Source: Micromonospora inositola
Lineage (GTDB): Bacteria; Actinomycetota; Actinomycetes; Mycobacteriales; Micromonosporaceae
Direction of reading: 5' to 3'
Length of the DNA: 64,000 nt
Assembly (NCBI RefSeq): GCF_900090285.1
Contig: NZ_LT607754.1
Location: forward strand, 3,684,001 to 3,748,000
Each line of letters starts with the position of its first letter. Position 1 is the first letter of the stretch. The position numbers were made by a program, and so were the translations under genes. The notes under the pieces were generated by a model that was given only the letters and a program-made list of their open reading frames with translations, did not search any database and was not told the DNA's origin. Positions 17,493 through 26,722 of this stretch are shown here, piece by piece.

Positions 17493-18317
17493 GTGAGCGC
17501 CGATCGGGTGCGGATCATGCGGGCCCGGGAATGGGCCCGGCCGGAGCGCCCGGCCCGTCGCGAGGTGCTCAGCGCCGTGCCGGAGCTGGAGGAGGGACGG
17601 CCACCGCTGCTCTTCGTGCCCGGGTTCGGGCACGGGGCGTGGGCGTTCGCCGAGCACTGGCTGGAGCACGCCGCGTCCCGCGGTTTCCCGGCGTACGCGC
17701 TCAGCCTGCGCGGCCACGGCGGCAGCGAGCCGGCGCCGGCGGCGACGCTGCGGTCGTACACCCATGACGTGACCCAGGCGGCGGCGGCCCTGCCGCGGCG
17801 GGCGGTGCTGGTGGGGCACGGTGCGGGGGCCCGGGTGGTGGCGCACGCGCTGGCCCGTTACCCGGCCCGGGCCGCGGTGCTGGTGGCGCCGGTGCTCGGC
17901 GGCTGGGGGACGTTCGGCAACGCGCTGCGGCGCAATCCCGCTGGCACCCTGCCGGCGGTCTTCGGCGGCGGCCTCCGGCTGAGCCGCCGGCAGCTGTTCA
18001 GCCGCGAGTTGCCGGACGGCGAGGCCCGCCGCCACGTCGCCCGGCTGGGCCGGGCCGGTCGGCGCGCGCAGTGGCAGCTGCTGACCGGCCGGGAGCCCGA
18101 GCCGGCGGTGGGCCGCCCGCCGGTGCTGGTGCTGGGCAGTCCCGACGACCGGGTGGTGCCGGCCGCCGCGCTGAGCCGGGCCGCCCGCCGGTACGCCTCG
18201 GCCCCGCTGCTCTTTCCCGGCATGGGGCACGACCTGATGCTCGACGCCCGCTGGCGGGAGCCGATCGACGCGATCCTCGACTGGCTGGAGAAGGACCCCG
18301 CGCCGGCGGCCGGCTGA
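17493..18317 (+). CDS. Alpha/beta-hydrolase-fold protein lacking the serine nucleophile
   Basis: The 274-residue protein has the fold's hallmarks: LLFVPGFGHGAW oxyanion region, SLRGHGGS, an acid in GSPDDRVVP and a C-terminal MGHDLM histidine. At the nucleophile elbow the sequence reads VGHGAGAR, so the usual Ser of GHSxG is Gly. It may therefore be a non-hydrolytic binding protein or use another chemistry. The GTG start has GAGGGAGA upstream. Co-orientation with the flavin monooxygenase suggests a shared pathway. Confidence 0.82.
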   Translation: MSADRVRIMRAREWARPERPARREVLSAVPELEEGRPPLLFVPGFGHGAWAFAEHWLEHAASRGFPAYALSLRGHGGSEPAPAATLRSYTHDVTQAAAALPRRAVLVGHGAGARVVAHALARYPARAAVLVAPVLGGWGTFGNALRRNPAGTLPAVFGGGLRLSRRQLFSRELPDGEARRHVARLGRAGRRAQWQLLTGREPEPAVGRPPVLVLGSPDDRVVPAAALSRAARRYASAPLLFPGMGHDLMLDARWREPIDAILDWLEKDPAPAAG

Positions 18318-18328
18318 GCGTTCGGGTC

Positions 18329-19756
18329 TCAGTCGGTCCCGGCGAGCCGGGTGAGCAGGGAGCTGCTCTCGTTCAGGGCGCTCAGATAGGACCGCGCCCA
18401 GGCGTGGATGTCGTTGCGGTGCAGGTACTCCCGCATCGCGCGCATCCGGGCGGCCACGTCGGCCGGTGCCGCCCGCAGCGCGGCGAGCAGCTCCTGCTTG
18501 AGCCCCTCCAGGTCGTGCGGGTTCACCAGGAACGCCCGGGACAGCTCGGTGGCCGCCCCGGCGAACTCGCTGAGCAGCAGGGCGCCGGTGTCGTCCACCC
18601 GGGCGGCGACGTACTCCTTGGCGACCAGGTTCATCCCGTCCCGCAGCGGGGTCACCGCCATCACGTCGGCGACCCGGTACAGGGCGGCCAGTTCGGCCCG
18701 GTCGAAGGTCTGGGTGAGGTAGTGGATCGCCGGCTCACCGACCCGCCCGAACTCGCCGTTGATCCGCCCGACCTCGCGTTCCACCCGTTCCCGCAGGATC
18801 TGGTACTGGCCGACCCGCTCCCGGCTCGGCACCGCCACCTGGACCAGCACCGTGTCCCGGACCTTGACGTCGCCGCTGGCCAGCAGCTCGCTGTACGCCT
18901 TGAGCCGCTGCTCGATGCCCTTGGTGTAGTCCATCCGGTCGACGCTGAGGATGACGTGCTCGGGGTTGCCGAGGTCCTGGCGCAGCCGGCGCGCCCGGTC
19001 GGCGACGTCCGGCCGGGCGGCGAGCGCGGCCATCTCGGCCGTGTCGATGGAAACGGGGAAGGCGCCGATCCGCACGACCCGGCCGTCGACGCCGATCCGC
19101 CGGTCGGTCGCCGGCAGGTCGAGCACCTTCGTCGCCAGCTGGGCGAAGTTGTGCGCCGCCTGGGCCCGCTGGAAGCCGATCAGGTCGGCGCCGAGCATCC
19201 CGCGCAGCAGCTCGGCCCGGCGCGGGAGCTGCATGAACAGCTCCGGTGGCGGGAACGGCACGTGCAGGAAGAAACCGATCCGCAGGTCGGGGCGGAGCGC
19301 CCGGAGCAGGCCGGGGACCAGTTGCAGGTGGTAGTCCTGCACCCAGACCAGGGCGCCCGGCTCGGCCACCTCGGCGGCGGCGTCGGCGAACCGCTGGTTG
19401 ACCCGCTGGTACGCCTCCCACCAGCGGCGGTGGTACTCGGGCTGCTCCACCGAGTCGTGGTAGAGCGGCCAGAGGGTCGCGTTGGCGAAGCCCTCGTAGT
19501 GGTCGCGGAGGTCATGGGCGGTCAGCGGCACGGTGTGCATGCGGACGCCGTCCACCACCGGCAGGTGTGGCGCCGGGCCGGTGCCGCCCGCCCAGCCGAC
19601 CCAGGTGGCCGGGGTGTGTCGCAGCAGGGGGTGCAGTGCGCTCACCAGGCCGCCCGGGCTGCGGCGCCACTCGCAGGCGCCGTCCGGCGCCACACTGTCG
19701 TCGATGGGGAGGCGGTTGGCCACCACCACGAGGGGACTCGGTCGCATCTCGGGCAT
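18329..19756 (-). CDS. otsA: Trehalose-6-phosphate synthase (OtsA)
   Basis: This GT20 enzyme joins glucose from a nucleotide sugar to glucose-6-phosphate in trehalose synthesis. The 475-residue product shows ANRLP and SPGGLVSAL for the acceptor loop, WVQDYHLQLVP, FFLHVPFP, SVDRMDYTKGIEQRL and PLRDGMNLVAKEYVA, with the C-terminal LLLSEFAGAA. No trehalose-6-phosphatase gene lies next to it here. It ends 11 bases from the convergent hydrolase-fold gene. Start choice between the two nearby ATGs (19756 or nine bases downstream) is uncertain. Confidence 0.94.
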   Translation of the reverse strand: MPEMRPSPLVVVANRLPIDDSVAPDGACEWRRSPGGLVSALHPLLRHTPATWVGWAGGTGPAPHLPVVDGVRMHTVPLTAHDLRDHYEGFANATLWPLYHDSVEQPEYHRRWWEAYQRVNQRFADAAAEVAEPGALVWVQDYHLQLVPGLLRALRPDLRIGFFLHVPFPPPELFMQLPRRAELLRGMLGADLIGFQRAQAAHNFAQLATKVLDLPATDRRIGVDGRVVRIGAFPVSIDTAEMAALAARPDVADRARRLRQDLGNPEHVILSVDRMDYTKGIEQRLKAYSELLASGDVKVRDTVLVQVAVPSRERVGQYQILRERVEREVGRINGEFGRVGEPAIHYLTQTFDRAELAALYRVADVMAVTPLRDGMNLVAKEYVAARVDDTGALLLSEFAGAATELSRAFLVNPHDLEGLKQELLAALRAAPADVAARMRAMREYLHRNDIHAWARSYLSALNESSSLLTRLAGTD

Positions 19757-19921
19757 TCCGATCAGCAGAGGGGCCGACCGCCGCGAGCGGGGGAGGAACC
19801 GGGCAGTCAGGAGGGAAGCGACGTACAGCGGTATTCCTACTGACCGTAAGTTACACCACTGTTACGCCACCGGCCGGGCGCCGTCGCCGTCCCGGCATCC
19901 GGGCGACCGCCCGGGGCGGGG

Positions 19922-20773
19922 TCAGACGACCGCGCCGTCGTCCGGGTCGTGGTCGTCGGTGTCGTCGCCCGGACGCAGTCGCCAGACCAGGGTCACGAAG
20001 CCGGCCAGGATGCCGGTGAAGCCGAGCAGCGTCACCACCGAGGGGTCGCTGACCGGGAGCACCGTCGGGGAGAGGAAGAGCACGAACCCGACGACGATGG
20101 CCAGTACGCCGACCACCGCGTACTTCGAGAAGCGGGGCAGCGGGGGCGGCGGTGGCGGCGTGTAGTGCTCCTCGTCGGCGTCCCCCGGCAGGTCGGCGCC
20201 GAAGGTGTCCAGGCCGTCCAGGAGCGAAGGCTCGTCCTGCCGGCCGCGGCTGACCGAGATCCCGGAGATGTCGGCCGCGTACGGCAGGCGCCGGACGTCG
20301 GTGGCGGTCGGGCCGCCGGACTCCTCGGCCCCGGCGCGTGGGGCCGCCCCGCCGGCGGGCTCGGACGGGTCGACCGGGTCGTCCACGTCCTCGGCGGCGG
20401 GCCAGGGGTGGCTCCCGGGGGCCGGCGCGGTGTCGAAGGCGGCGACGATCCGGGCCCACTCGGCCTCGATGTCGGGCTCGTCCCGGGCCGGCTCGGGGGT
20501 GCCCTCGTCGGCGAGCTGGGTGAGGTAGTCCCGGGCGGTGGTCAGGTGGGAGCGGTCGACGTAGAGCCGGTCGACCGGCCGGGACGGCACGGTGGTGGTG
20601 CGGGTCACCGGGTTGAGGTCGGCGGAGGGCTGCAGGTACGCGGCGATGCCGCCGGCGGCGAGCACGTCGAGCAGATGCTCGCCGACGCGCGGATCCACAT
20701 CGCCCGCGACGGCGTACTCGCTCGCGTCGAGCCCGTTGTCCCGCCGTCCCCGGCGGGGCCCACCCGCTGACAC
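19922..20773 (-). CDS. Membrane protein with DUF2007-like N-terminal domain
   Basis: The 283-residue protein has an N-terminal domain (residues about 15-85) resembling small DUF2007-type signal-transducing proteins, with GEHLLDVLAAGGIAAYL and VDRLYVDRSHL. A variable acidic/Pro-rich middle follows, and the last 70 residues hold two membrane helices (YAVVGVLAIVVGFVLF and a second). The GTG at 20773 has AGGAGG at a spacing of seven. Its function is unknown. It sits upstream of otsA on the same strand with a 165-base gap. Confidence 0.75.
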   Translation of the reverse strand: MSAGGPRRGRRDNGLDASEYAVAGDVDPRVGEHLLDVLAAGGIAAYLQPSADLNPVTRTTTVPSRPVDRLYVDRSHLTTARDYLTQLADEGTPEPARDEPDIEAEWARIVAAFDTAPAPGSHPWPAAEDVDDPVDPSEPAGGAAPRAGAEESGGPTATDVRRLPYAADISGISVSRGRQDEPSLLDGLDTFGADLPGDADEEHYTPPPPPPLPRFSKYAVVGVLAIVVGFVLFLSPTVLPVSDPSVVTLLGFTGILAGFVTLVWRLRPGDDTDDHDPDDGAVV

Positions 20774-21017
20774 CGGACACCCTCCTCGTCGCACCTGACG
20801 GTGCTCCTCGCCGCGACGCGCCCTACGCCGTGCCCTGAATCGTGACACGTCAGGACCCGGTTCCGGGAGTGCGTTGTGGCGTGCCGCTCCCGGTTCGTAG
20901 GCTCATCCCCGACAGTCCCGCTCGCCGACGGCGTCCCGGGCGCGGTCCCGGGCGGGTGCCGGCGGCCCGGCCGGGCTCCCGGTGACGGGCGTCACCGCCC
21001 CCGCTGGAAGGACACCG

Positions 21018-21719
21018 GTGCTGTACTGGCTGATGAAGTACATCATCCTCGGCCCGCTGCTGAGGCTGATCTTCCGCCCGCAGGTGGAAGGGCTCGAGAA
21101 CGTCCCGGAGACGGGCCCGGCCATCCTGGCCAGCAACCACCTCTCCTTCTCGGACTCGATCTTCACCCCGCTCATCGTCAAGCGAAAAGTAACATTCATC
21201 GCTAAAGCGGAATACTTCCTCGGTAAGGGCATCAAGGGCTGGCTGACCAAGATGTTCTTCGTCAGCGCGGGCACCATCCCGGTCGACCGCTCCGGCGGCC
21301 GCGCCGCCCGCGCCGCGTTGGACACCCAGCTCAAGGTGCTGCGGTCCGGCGGCATCGCCGGCATCTACCCCGAGGGCACCCGATCGCCCGACGGCCGCCT
21401 CTACCGGGGCAAGACCGGGGTGGCCCGGCTGGCGTTGGAGAGCGGCGCCCCGGTGATCCCGATGGCGATGCTCAACGCCGACGAGATCCAGCCCCCCGGC
21501 CAGCTGATTCCCAACGTCAAGCGGGTGCGGATCCGCTTCGGCGCGCCGCTGGACTTCTCCCGGTACGCCGGGATGGCCGGCGACCGGTTCGTCGAGCGCG
21601 CGGTCACCGACGAGATCATGTACGAGCTGATGGAGCTCTCCGGCCGCGAGTACGTGGACATGTACGCGCAGAAGGCGAAGAGCCAGCCGGCCGTGCCGAG
21701 CGAACCCGTCCCCGTCTGA
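21018..21719 (+). CDS. 1-acylglycerol-3-phosphate O-acyltransferase (PlsC family)
   Basis: The 233-residue membrane-associated enzyme acylates lysophosphatidic acid or a related lipid. The catalytic HX4D is NHLSFSD near residue 50 and the acceptor-site motif is YPEGTRSPDG near residue 118. The GTG at 21018 follows GGAAGGA at proper spacing; an in-frame GTG at 20982 is the alternative. It likely corresponds to Rv2182c in the mycobacterial block. Codons at about 21180-21228 (including CGA, AAA, GTA, ACA, GCT, GAA) are strikingly AT-rich compared with the rest. Confidence 0.9.
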   Translation: MLYWLMKYIILGPLLRLIFRPQVEGLENVPETGPAILASNHLSFSDSIFTPLIVKRKVTFIAKAEYFLGKGIKGWLTKMFFVSAGTIPVDRSGGRAARAALDTQLKVLRSGGIAGIYPEGTRSPDGRLYRGKTGVARLALESGAPVIPMAMLNADEIQPPGQLIPNVKRVRIRFGAPLDFSRYAGMAGDRFVERAVTDEIMYELMELSGREYVDMYAQKAKSQPAVPSEPVPV

Positions 21720-21726
21720 GCGGGCC

Positions 21727-24700
21727 TCAGCAGGCCACCGCGGGCCCGGTGTCGGCGACCGGATGCCGGGCCAGGGCGAGCAGGCCGGGCGCATCGTTGC
21801 GCAGGGCGAAGGTCCGCACCTCGGCCAGCGGCGTCCCGGCCGCCGCCGGATCACCGGCCCGGTCCAGCTCCGCGGCGGCCAGGGCGAGCGCCAGCATCCG
21901 GTCGGTGACGTCCGGGATCCGCGCGTAGATCTCCGCGCCGGCCAGGTGCAGCTCACCGGCGCGCCGGTGAGCACCGTCGGCCGCCGCGACGGCCCCGGTG
22001 ACCGTCCGCAGCGCCGCCTCCGACCACGGCGTGCGGTGTCCCAGCCGGTCCAGCATCGCGCGTACCCGCACCGCCGCGTCCCGGCCGGCCAGGGTCGCCG
22101 CGTACGCCGCCGCGGCGATCCACTCGCCGCTGGCCAGCGCCGGCACCGCCGACCAGGAGTCGGCCAGCTCGTCGAGCAGCGCCGCCGCCTCGTCGGCCCG
22201 CCCCTGCAGGGCCCGGCAGAGCGCCGCCATGCCGAGCATCGTCCAGTGCGGCCGATGGAAGCCGCTGCGGCGGGCGGTGTCCAGCGCGGCGGCCACGTCG
22301 TCCCGGTGCCGTGCCGCCGCCGCGTCGGCGCCCGCCGCCGCTTCCCGCTGCCGGGGCGCCGGCGGGACCGGCTGGCCGCGCAGCACCAGCAGGCAGGAGC
22401 GCAGGCCGCGGACCTGCATGTCCCAACCGCCGGTCGGGGTGTCCACGAACGCGTCCGCCGCGGCGAGCAGGCGGGCGAAGTCTCCGTCGAAGTACGCCCG
22501 CATCGCCTCGCCGGAATAGCTGGTGGTCAGCGTCTGCCCGCTGGCCGTACGCGCCGGCGCGGCCGACAGCAGGGCGTCCGAGCGCAGCCAGTCGCCCTCC
22601 TCGCGGACCGCGTACGCGAGGTTCTGCATCGCCCGGGGCAGCGCCAGCAGTTGCTGGGCCCGGCTGAACTCCACGATCGCGTGCAGCTCGTCCAGGCCGA
22701 CCCGGTCGCCGGCCTGGTACCGGGCGGTGGCCGCGGTGATCCGGGCGTTGGTGCGGGTCTCCGCCAGCCCCAGCCGCTCGCCGATCTCGGCCGCCGTCTC
22801 GGCCGCCGCGACCGCCGCGTCCCGCTCGTAGTTGAGCATGTGCAGCCGGCCCAGTTCGGCGTGCGCGTCCGCCTTCTGGGCGCTGTCCGGCAGCGGCTCG
22901 AACAGCGCCACCGCACGGTCCAGACAGGCCACCGCCGCACCACGGTCGGCGCGCAGCCAGGCCGCCTGGCCGAGCAGCGTCCACGCCCGGGCGGCGCAGG
23001 CGTCGTCGCCGTGGGCGAGCAGCCGTTCGGCGAGCGTGTGCAGCTGCTCCGGCCCGCCCCCGGACAGGAAGGCGTTGCCGTCCCGGTAGAACGAGATCTC
23101 GGTGCTCAGCAGCTCCAGCTGGAGCCGGCCGACCGGGTCGCCGTCGTCGGCCAGGCCGAGCGCGCGGCCCGCGTGGCCGGCGGCCGCGTCCAGGCCGTGC
23201 AGCGCGTACGCCCGGCGGGCCGCCCGGTGCAGTGCCGCGCGGGCCGGGCCGGCGTACCGGTGGGTGTCCATGCCCAGCGACCGGGCGATCTCGTGCGCCG
23301 CCCACCGGTGGTGCGCGAGAACCTCCGCCAGGTCGGTGTCCCGGCTCTGCGACAGCGCGTCCAGCCAGTCCGCGGTCCGCTCGTGCCGGGCCACCCGTTC
23401 GGTGCGCGGCAGCCGCTGGTAGCAGACGTCGCGGACCAGCACGTGCCGGAACCGGAACTCCGGCTGCCCGGCCATCGTGGACGCCGCCTGCTCGTGCACG
23501 AAGTCGCGCTGCTCCAGCCGGCGCAGCGCCCGTTCCACCGACTCCACCGCCAGGCCCAGGGCGGCGGCCACCGCGCCCGGCCAGAACTGGACCCCCACCA
23601 CCGAGGCGGCCAGCAGCACCGCACGGTCCTTGGCGTCGAGTAGGTCCACCCGGTTGGCGATGACCGCGTGCACGCTCTCCGGCATCGGCAGGTCGAGGTG
23701 CTTCTCCAGCGACCAGCCGCGCCCGGACTGGCGCAGCGCGCCCTGCTCGATCAGCATCCGGACGTACTCGTGGGCGTAGAGCGGGTTGCCGCCGGCCACC
23801 TCGATCAGCGGGCTGAGCATGTCGGCGGAGAAGGCCGCCTGGCCGAACATGTGCGCGTAGAGCGAGGCGATGCCGGTGTCCCGCAGCGGCGGCAGGGTGA
23901 TGGTGACCGAGCCGGTGATCGTCCCCGCCCAGCTCGGGTCCCGGTCGACCAGCTCCGGCCGGGCCGTGCAGAGCAGCAGCAGCGGCACGTCCCGGGCGGC
24001 CGCGCCGAGCAGCTCGACGAAGCGCAGCATCGCGTCGTCGGCCCAGTGCAGGTCCTCGAAGACCAGCACGGTGGGGCGGCGCGCGGCCACCGCCAGCAGG
24101 AACCGCCGCCACGCCGACTCGGCCTCCTCCGCCGGCAGCGCGGTGCCGGTCAGTCCGACCAGCGGGCGCAGGGCGTCGACGATCCGGTCCCGCTCCCCGG
24201 GGCCGACCAGCTCGGTCACCGCCGACGCCAGCCGCTGCGCCGCGGTCGGCGCCGGGTCGGTGTCCAGGATGCCCGCCTCGGTCTTCACCACGTCGGCCAG
24301 CGCCGCGAAGGTGACGTTCTCGCCGAACGGCGGGCACCGCCCGGTACGCCAGGTCAGCGGCTCGTCGACCAGCCGCCCGGCGTGCCGGTACAGCTCGCGG
24401 ACCAGCCGGCTCTTGCCGATGCCGGCCCGCCCGAAGACGGTCACCACCTGCGGCGTCCGGTCCCGCAGAGACCGGTGCAGGGCGTTGACCAGTAGCCCCA
24501 GCTCGTGCTCGCGGTCGATCAGCGGGGTGGTGTCCGGCTCCCGGTCGGTCGGCTGCCGGCGGACCGGGGACAGCGCCAGCCAGACCTCGGTCGGCGAGGA
24601 GCGCCCGCGCAGGGTGACTGGCGGCTGCTCGGAGTAGCGGATGGCGTCCTTGGTCAGCGCGTGGGTGGTGCCGCAGACCAGCACCCCGCCGGGCGGCGCC

Positions 24701-25362
24701 ACCGACTGCATCCGGGACGCGGTGGTGACCACGTCACCGGCCACGATGGCCTGCCCGCCGTCCCGGGCGGCGGCCACGTCGACCAGCGCCTCGCCGGTCG
24801 CCACGCCCACCCGGAACCGCAGCTTGTCGGCGCCGGTCGGGGCGAACCGGGTCAGCACCCGCTGCAGCTCCAACCCGGCCCGTACGCAGCGCAACGCGTC
24901 GGTCTCGGTGGCCACCGGGGCGCCGAAGAGCGCCATCACCGCGTCGCCGATGTACTTCTCGACCACGCCGCCGTACTGGCCGACCACCCGCTTCGCGGCG
25001 GAGAAGAAGCCGGTCTGCATGCCGCGGACCTGCTCCGGGTCGGCCCGCTCGACGTACGGCGTGAAGTCGATCAGGTCGACGAAGAGCACGCTGACCCGGC
25101 GGCGGTCCTCCTGCGGCGCCGCGGCGGGGCGCTGCGCCCCGCTCCGGGCCGCCCCGCACGAGGTGCAGAACGCCACGTCGGCGGCGAGCGGGCGCAGGCA
25201 GTGCGGGCAGACGGCGCCCAGCTCCGCGCCGCAGCCACCGCAGAAGCGGTCGCCGTCGGCGGCGGTACGTCCACAACGGTCACACTGCGCGGAGATGACA
25301 CCCTCCACTGGCGGATCTGCCGGCCGCCCCGCGGCCGGGCGCCGCGCCCCCGCGGCGTCCAC
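21727..25362 (-). CDS. Class III nucleotide cyclase fused to AAA/TPR-type regulatory ATPase
   Basis: This 1211-residue multidomain regulator begins with two zinc ribbons (CDRCG/FCGGCG and CPHC/FCTSCG). A class III adenylate/guanylate cyclase domain follows, with the metal Asp residues in LFVDLIDFT and YIGDAVMALFG. Then comes a STAND-like AAA ATPase with P-loop VFGRAGIGKSRLVREL and Walker B-like VLVFEDLHWAD. The C-terminal half is helical, TPR-like repeats. The start may be up to 18 codons downstream (GTG at 25308), just before the zinc ribbons. It ends seven bases from the convergent acyltransferase gene. Signal and output are unknown. Confidence 0.9.
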   Translation of the reverse strand: MDAAGARRPAAGRPADPPVEGVISAQCDRCGRTAADGDRFCGGCGAELGAVCPHCLRPLAADVAFCTSCGAARSGAQRPAAAPQEDRRRVSVLFVDLIDFTPYVERADPEQVRGMQTGFFSAAKRVVGQYGGVVEKYIGDAVMALFGAPVATETDALRCVRAGLELQRVLTRFAPTGADKLRFRVGVATGEALVDVAAARDGGQAIVAGDVVTTASRMQSVAPPGGVLVCGTTHALTKDAIRYSEQPPVTLRGRSSPTEVWLALSPVRRQPTDREPDTTPLIDREHELGLLVNALHRSLRDRTPQVVTVFGRAGIGKSRLVRELYRHAGRLVDEPLTWRTGRCPPFGENVTFAALADVVKTEAGILDTDPAPTAAQRLASAVTELVGPGERDRIVDALRPLVGLTGTALPAEEAESAWRRFLLAVAARRPTVLVFEDLHWADDAMLRFVELLGAAARDVPLLLLCTARPELVDRDPSWAGTITGSVTITLPPLRDTGIASLYAHMFGQAAFSADMLSPLIEVAGGNPLYAHEYVRMLIEQGALRQSGRGWSLEKHLDLPMPESVHAVIANRVDLLDAKDRAVLLAASVVGVQFWPGAVAAALGLAVESVERALRRLEQRDFVHEQAASTMAGQPEFRFRHVLVRDVCYQRLPRTERVARHERTADWLDALSQSRDTDLAEVLAHHRWAAHEIARSLGMDTHRYAGPARAALHRAARRAYALHGLDAAAGHAGRALGLADDGDPVGRLQLELLSTEISFYRDGNAFLSGGGPEQLHTLAERLLAHGDDACAARAWTLLGQAAWLRADRGAAVACLDRAVALFEPLPDSAQKADAHAELGRLHMLNYERDAAVAAAETAAEIGERLGLAETRTNARITAATARYQAGDRVGLDELHAIVEFSRAQQLLALPRAMQNLAYAVREEGDWLRSDALLSAAPARTASGQTLTTSYSGEAMRAYFDGDFARLLAAADAFVDTPTGGWDMQVRGLRSCLLVLRGQPVPPAPRQREAAAGADAAAARHRDDVAAALDTARRSGFHRPHWTMLGMAALCRALQGRADEAAALLDELADSWSAVPALASGEWIAAAAYAATLAGRDAAVRVRAMLDRLGHRTPWSEAALRTVTGAVAAADGAHRRAGELHLAGAEIYARIPDVTDRMLALALAAAELDRAGDPAAAGTPLAEVRTFALRNDAPGLLALARHPVADTGPAVAC

Positions 25363-25486
25363 CGTGAGTATCGCCGTTGGCGACGGTGTCAGGTACCGGG
25401 CTGTTGGCTTGCGGACAGTTCTCCGGACGGCGTCAAGAGCTACATTCAGGCGGCCGAATGCGGACTGCGATCAAGGGGGATACGCC

Positions 25487-25696
25487 ATGGTGTACGTGAA
25501 GCTGGAGAGCGACTGGACCGACGCCGACGGGATCAACCACTCGGCGGGCGAGTCGGTCGACGTGGACGCCGCCATGCTCGCCGCGCTGCAGGCCGACGGG
25601 ATCGTCAGCGAGGGGTCCAGCGGCAAGGACACCACCGACTGGGCCGGCCCGGGCAGCACCACGGCCTGGGCGGGGCCGGGCAGCGCCGGCGTCTGA
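25487..25696 (+). CDS. Small acidic hypothetical protein
   Basis: This 69-residue protein starts MVYVKLESDW and has an acidic N-terminal half (GESVDVDAAMLAALQADGI) and a Gly/Thr/Ser-rich tail with the repeated AGPGS motif. An AAGGGGGA ribosome site precedes the ATG. A TTGCGG / TACATT promoter-like pair lies at about 25410-25445. It is followed by a strong bidirectional hairpin. I do not recognise a named family, and the function is unknown. Confidence 0.65.
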   Translation: MVYVKLESDWTDADGINHSAGESVDVDAAMLAALQADGIVSEGSSGKDTTDWAGPGSTTAWAGPGSAGV

Positions 25697-25708
25697 GGCC
25701 ACCGCCGA

Positions 25709-25745
25709 CGAGGGGCCGGGGTGGCGACGCCCTCCCGGCCCCTCG
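25709..25745. terminator. Bidirectional hairpin terminator
   Basis: CGAGGGGCCGGG at 25709-25720 pairs with CCCGGCCCCTCG at 25734-25745 (12 bp, 13-base loop). It lies between the convergent small-protein gene and the Crp/Fnr gene. Confidence 0.7.
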
Positions 25746-25781
25746 CGTACGTCCCGACGCCGTCGCCGCCCGCGCGGCGGC

Positions 25782-26474
25782 TCAGCGATCGTTCATGCCG
25801 GCCCGGCGGCGCAGCGCGGCCACATCGGTCACCACGATCCGGCGTCCCTCGGTACGCAGCCAGCCGCGGCTGGCGAACGAGCCGATCGCCTGGTTGACGC
25901 TCTGCCGGGACCCGCCGGCCATCTCGGCGAGCTGGCTCTGGTTGAGCTCGATCGTGATCATCGGGGCCTGGCTCTCGCCGGCCAGCCGGACCAGCGTCTT
26001 GGCCACCCGGCCGGGCAGGTCGAGGAAGACGTGGTCGGCGTTCTGCTCGGTGAGCCGGCGGATCAGCCCGCCGAGCGAGCGCATCACCGCGTCGAGGATC
26101 CGCGGGTTGGAGTGCACCAGCTCCATGAAGGCCGGGCGGGACAGCGCGAGCGCGGCGCAGTCCTCGATGGCCTCGGCGGAGAGGGACCGGGTGGAGGCGT
26201 CCAGCAGGGAGACCTCGCCCAGCACGTCCGGTGGACGGATCACCGACAGCATGGCCCGCTCACCGGTCGGCGCGGTGCGGAAGACGGCCACCGCCCCCCG
26301 GCGCAGCACGATCAGCGACTCGCCGGGATCGTTCTCCACGAACAGCAGCTGGCCCTTGCGGTAGGTGCGCGGCACCGCCGCGGCGATGACCCGCTGCCGG
26401 ACCTCCGGCTCCAGCCCGGCGAACATCGCCACGCCAGTGAGCGCGTCACCCGGCTCCGGCAGGCGAACCTCCAC
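25782..26474 (-). CDS. Crp/Fnr-family transcriptional regulator
   Basis: The 230-residue protein has an N-terminal cyclic-nucleotide-binding-type beta barrel (LLFVENDPGESLIVLRRGAV and LGEVSLLD), a dimer helix, and a C-terminal winged helix-turn-helix (QSQLAEMAGGSRQSVNQAIG). The barrel loop around LGEVSLLDAST lacks the full GExxxxxxxxRSA consensus, so whether it binds cAMP, c-di-GMP or another ligand is unclear. The genome neighbourhood includes a nucleotide cyclase gene. The region upstream of its start has overlapping palindromes that may be its own operator. Confidence 0.9.
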   Translation of the reverse strand: MEVRLPEPGDALTGVAMFAGLEPEVRQRVIAAAVPRTYRKGQLLFVENDPGESLIVLRRGAVAVFRTAPTGERAMLSVIRPPDVLGEVSLLDASTRSLSAEAIEDCAALALSRPAFMELVHSNPRILDAVMRSLGGLIRRLTEQNADHVFLDLPGRVAKTLVRLAGESQAPMITIELNQSQLAEMAGGSRQSVNQAIGSFASRGWLRTEGRRIVVTDVAALRRRAGMNDR

Positions 26475-26541
26475 GGCCCAACCCCTCCCCGGTCAAGGAA
26501 CACAACTCGCAGCCGGGTGAACCTGACAGCCCCCGGTACGA

Positions 26542-26557
26542 GGTTCTGAACCGGTTC
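26542..26557. promoter_or_regulatory. Overlapping GGTTC/GAACC palindromes upstream of the Crp/Fnr gene
   Basis: GGTTCTGAACC (26542-26552) overlaps GAACCGGTTC (26548-26557), giving three phased half-sites about 70-80 bases upstream of the regulator start. Autoregulation or control of RNase AS is possible. In the same 26475-26722 gap nothing else gene-like is evident. Confidence 0.35.
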
Positions 26558-26722
26558 GGCGTCCGGTAGCGGTACACATCAGATCATGACGGGCCGGTCG
26601 CTTGCTGTACACCCCTGGAAACACTTCCGTGACCCTGCCGAGCTGCGGCGCGGGGGCGCCGGCCAGCTCGTCCGGTGCCCCCGCCGGCCGGCGTCCGGCG
26701 GCCGTGGGCGAGGATGGCGGGG

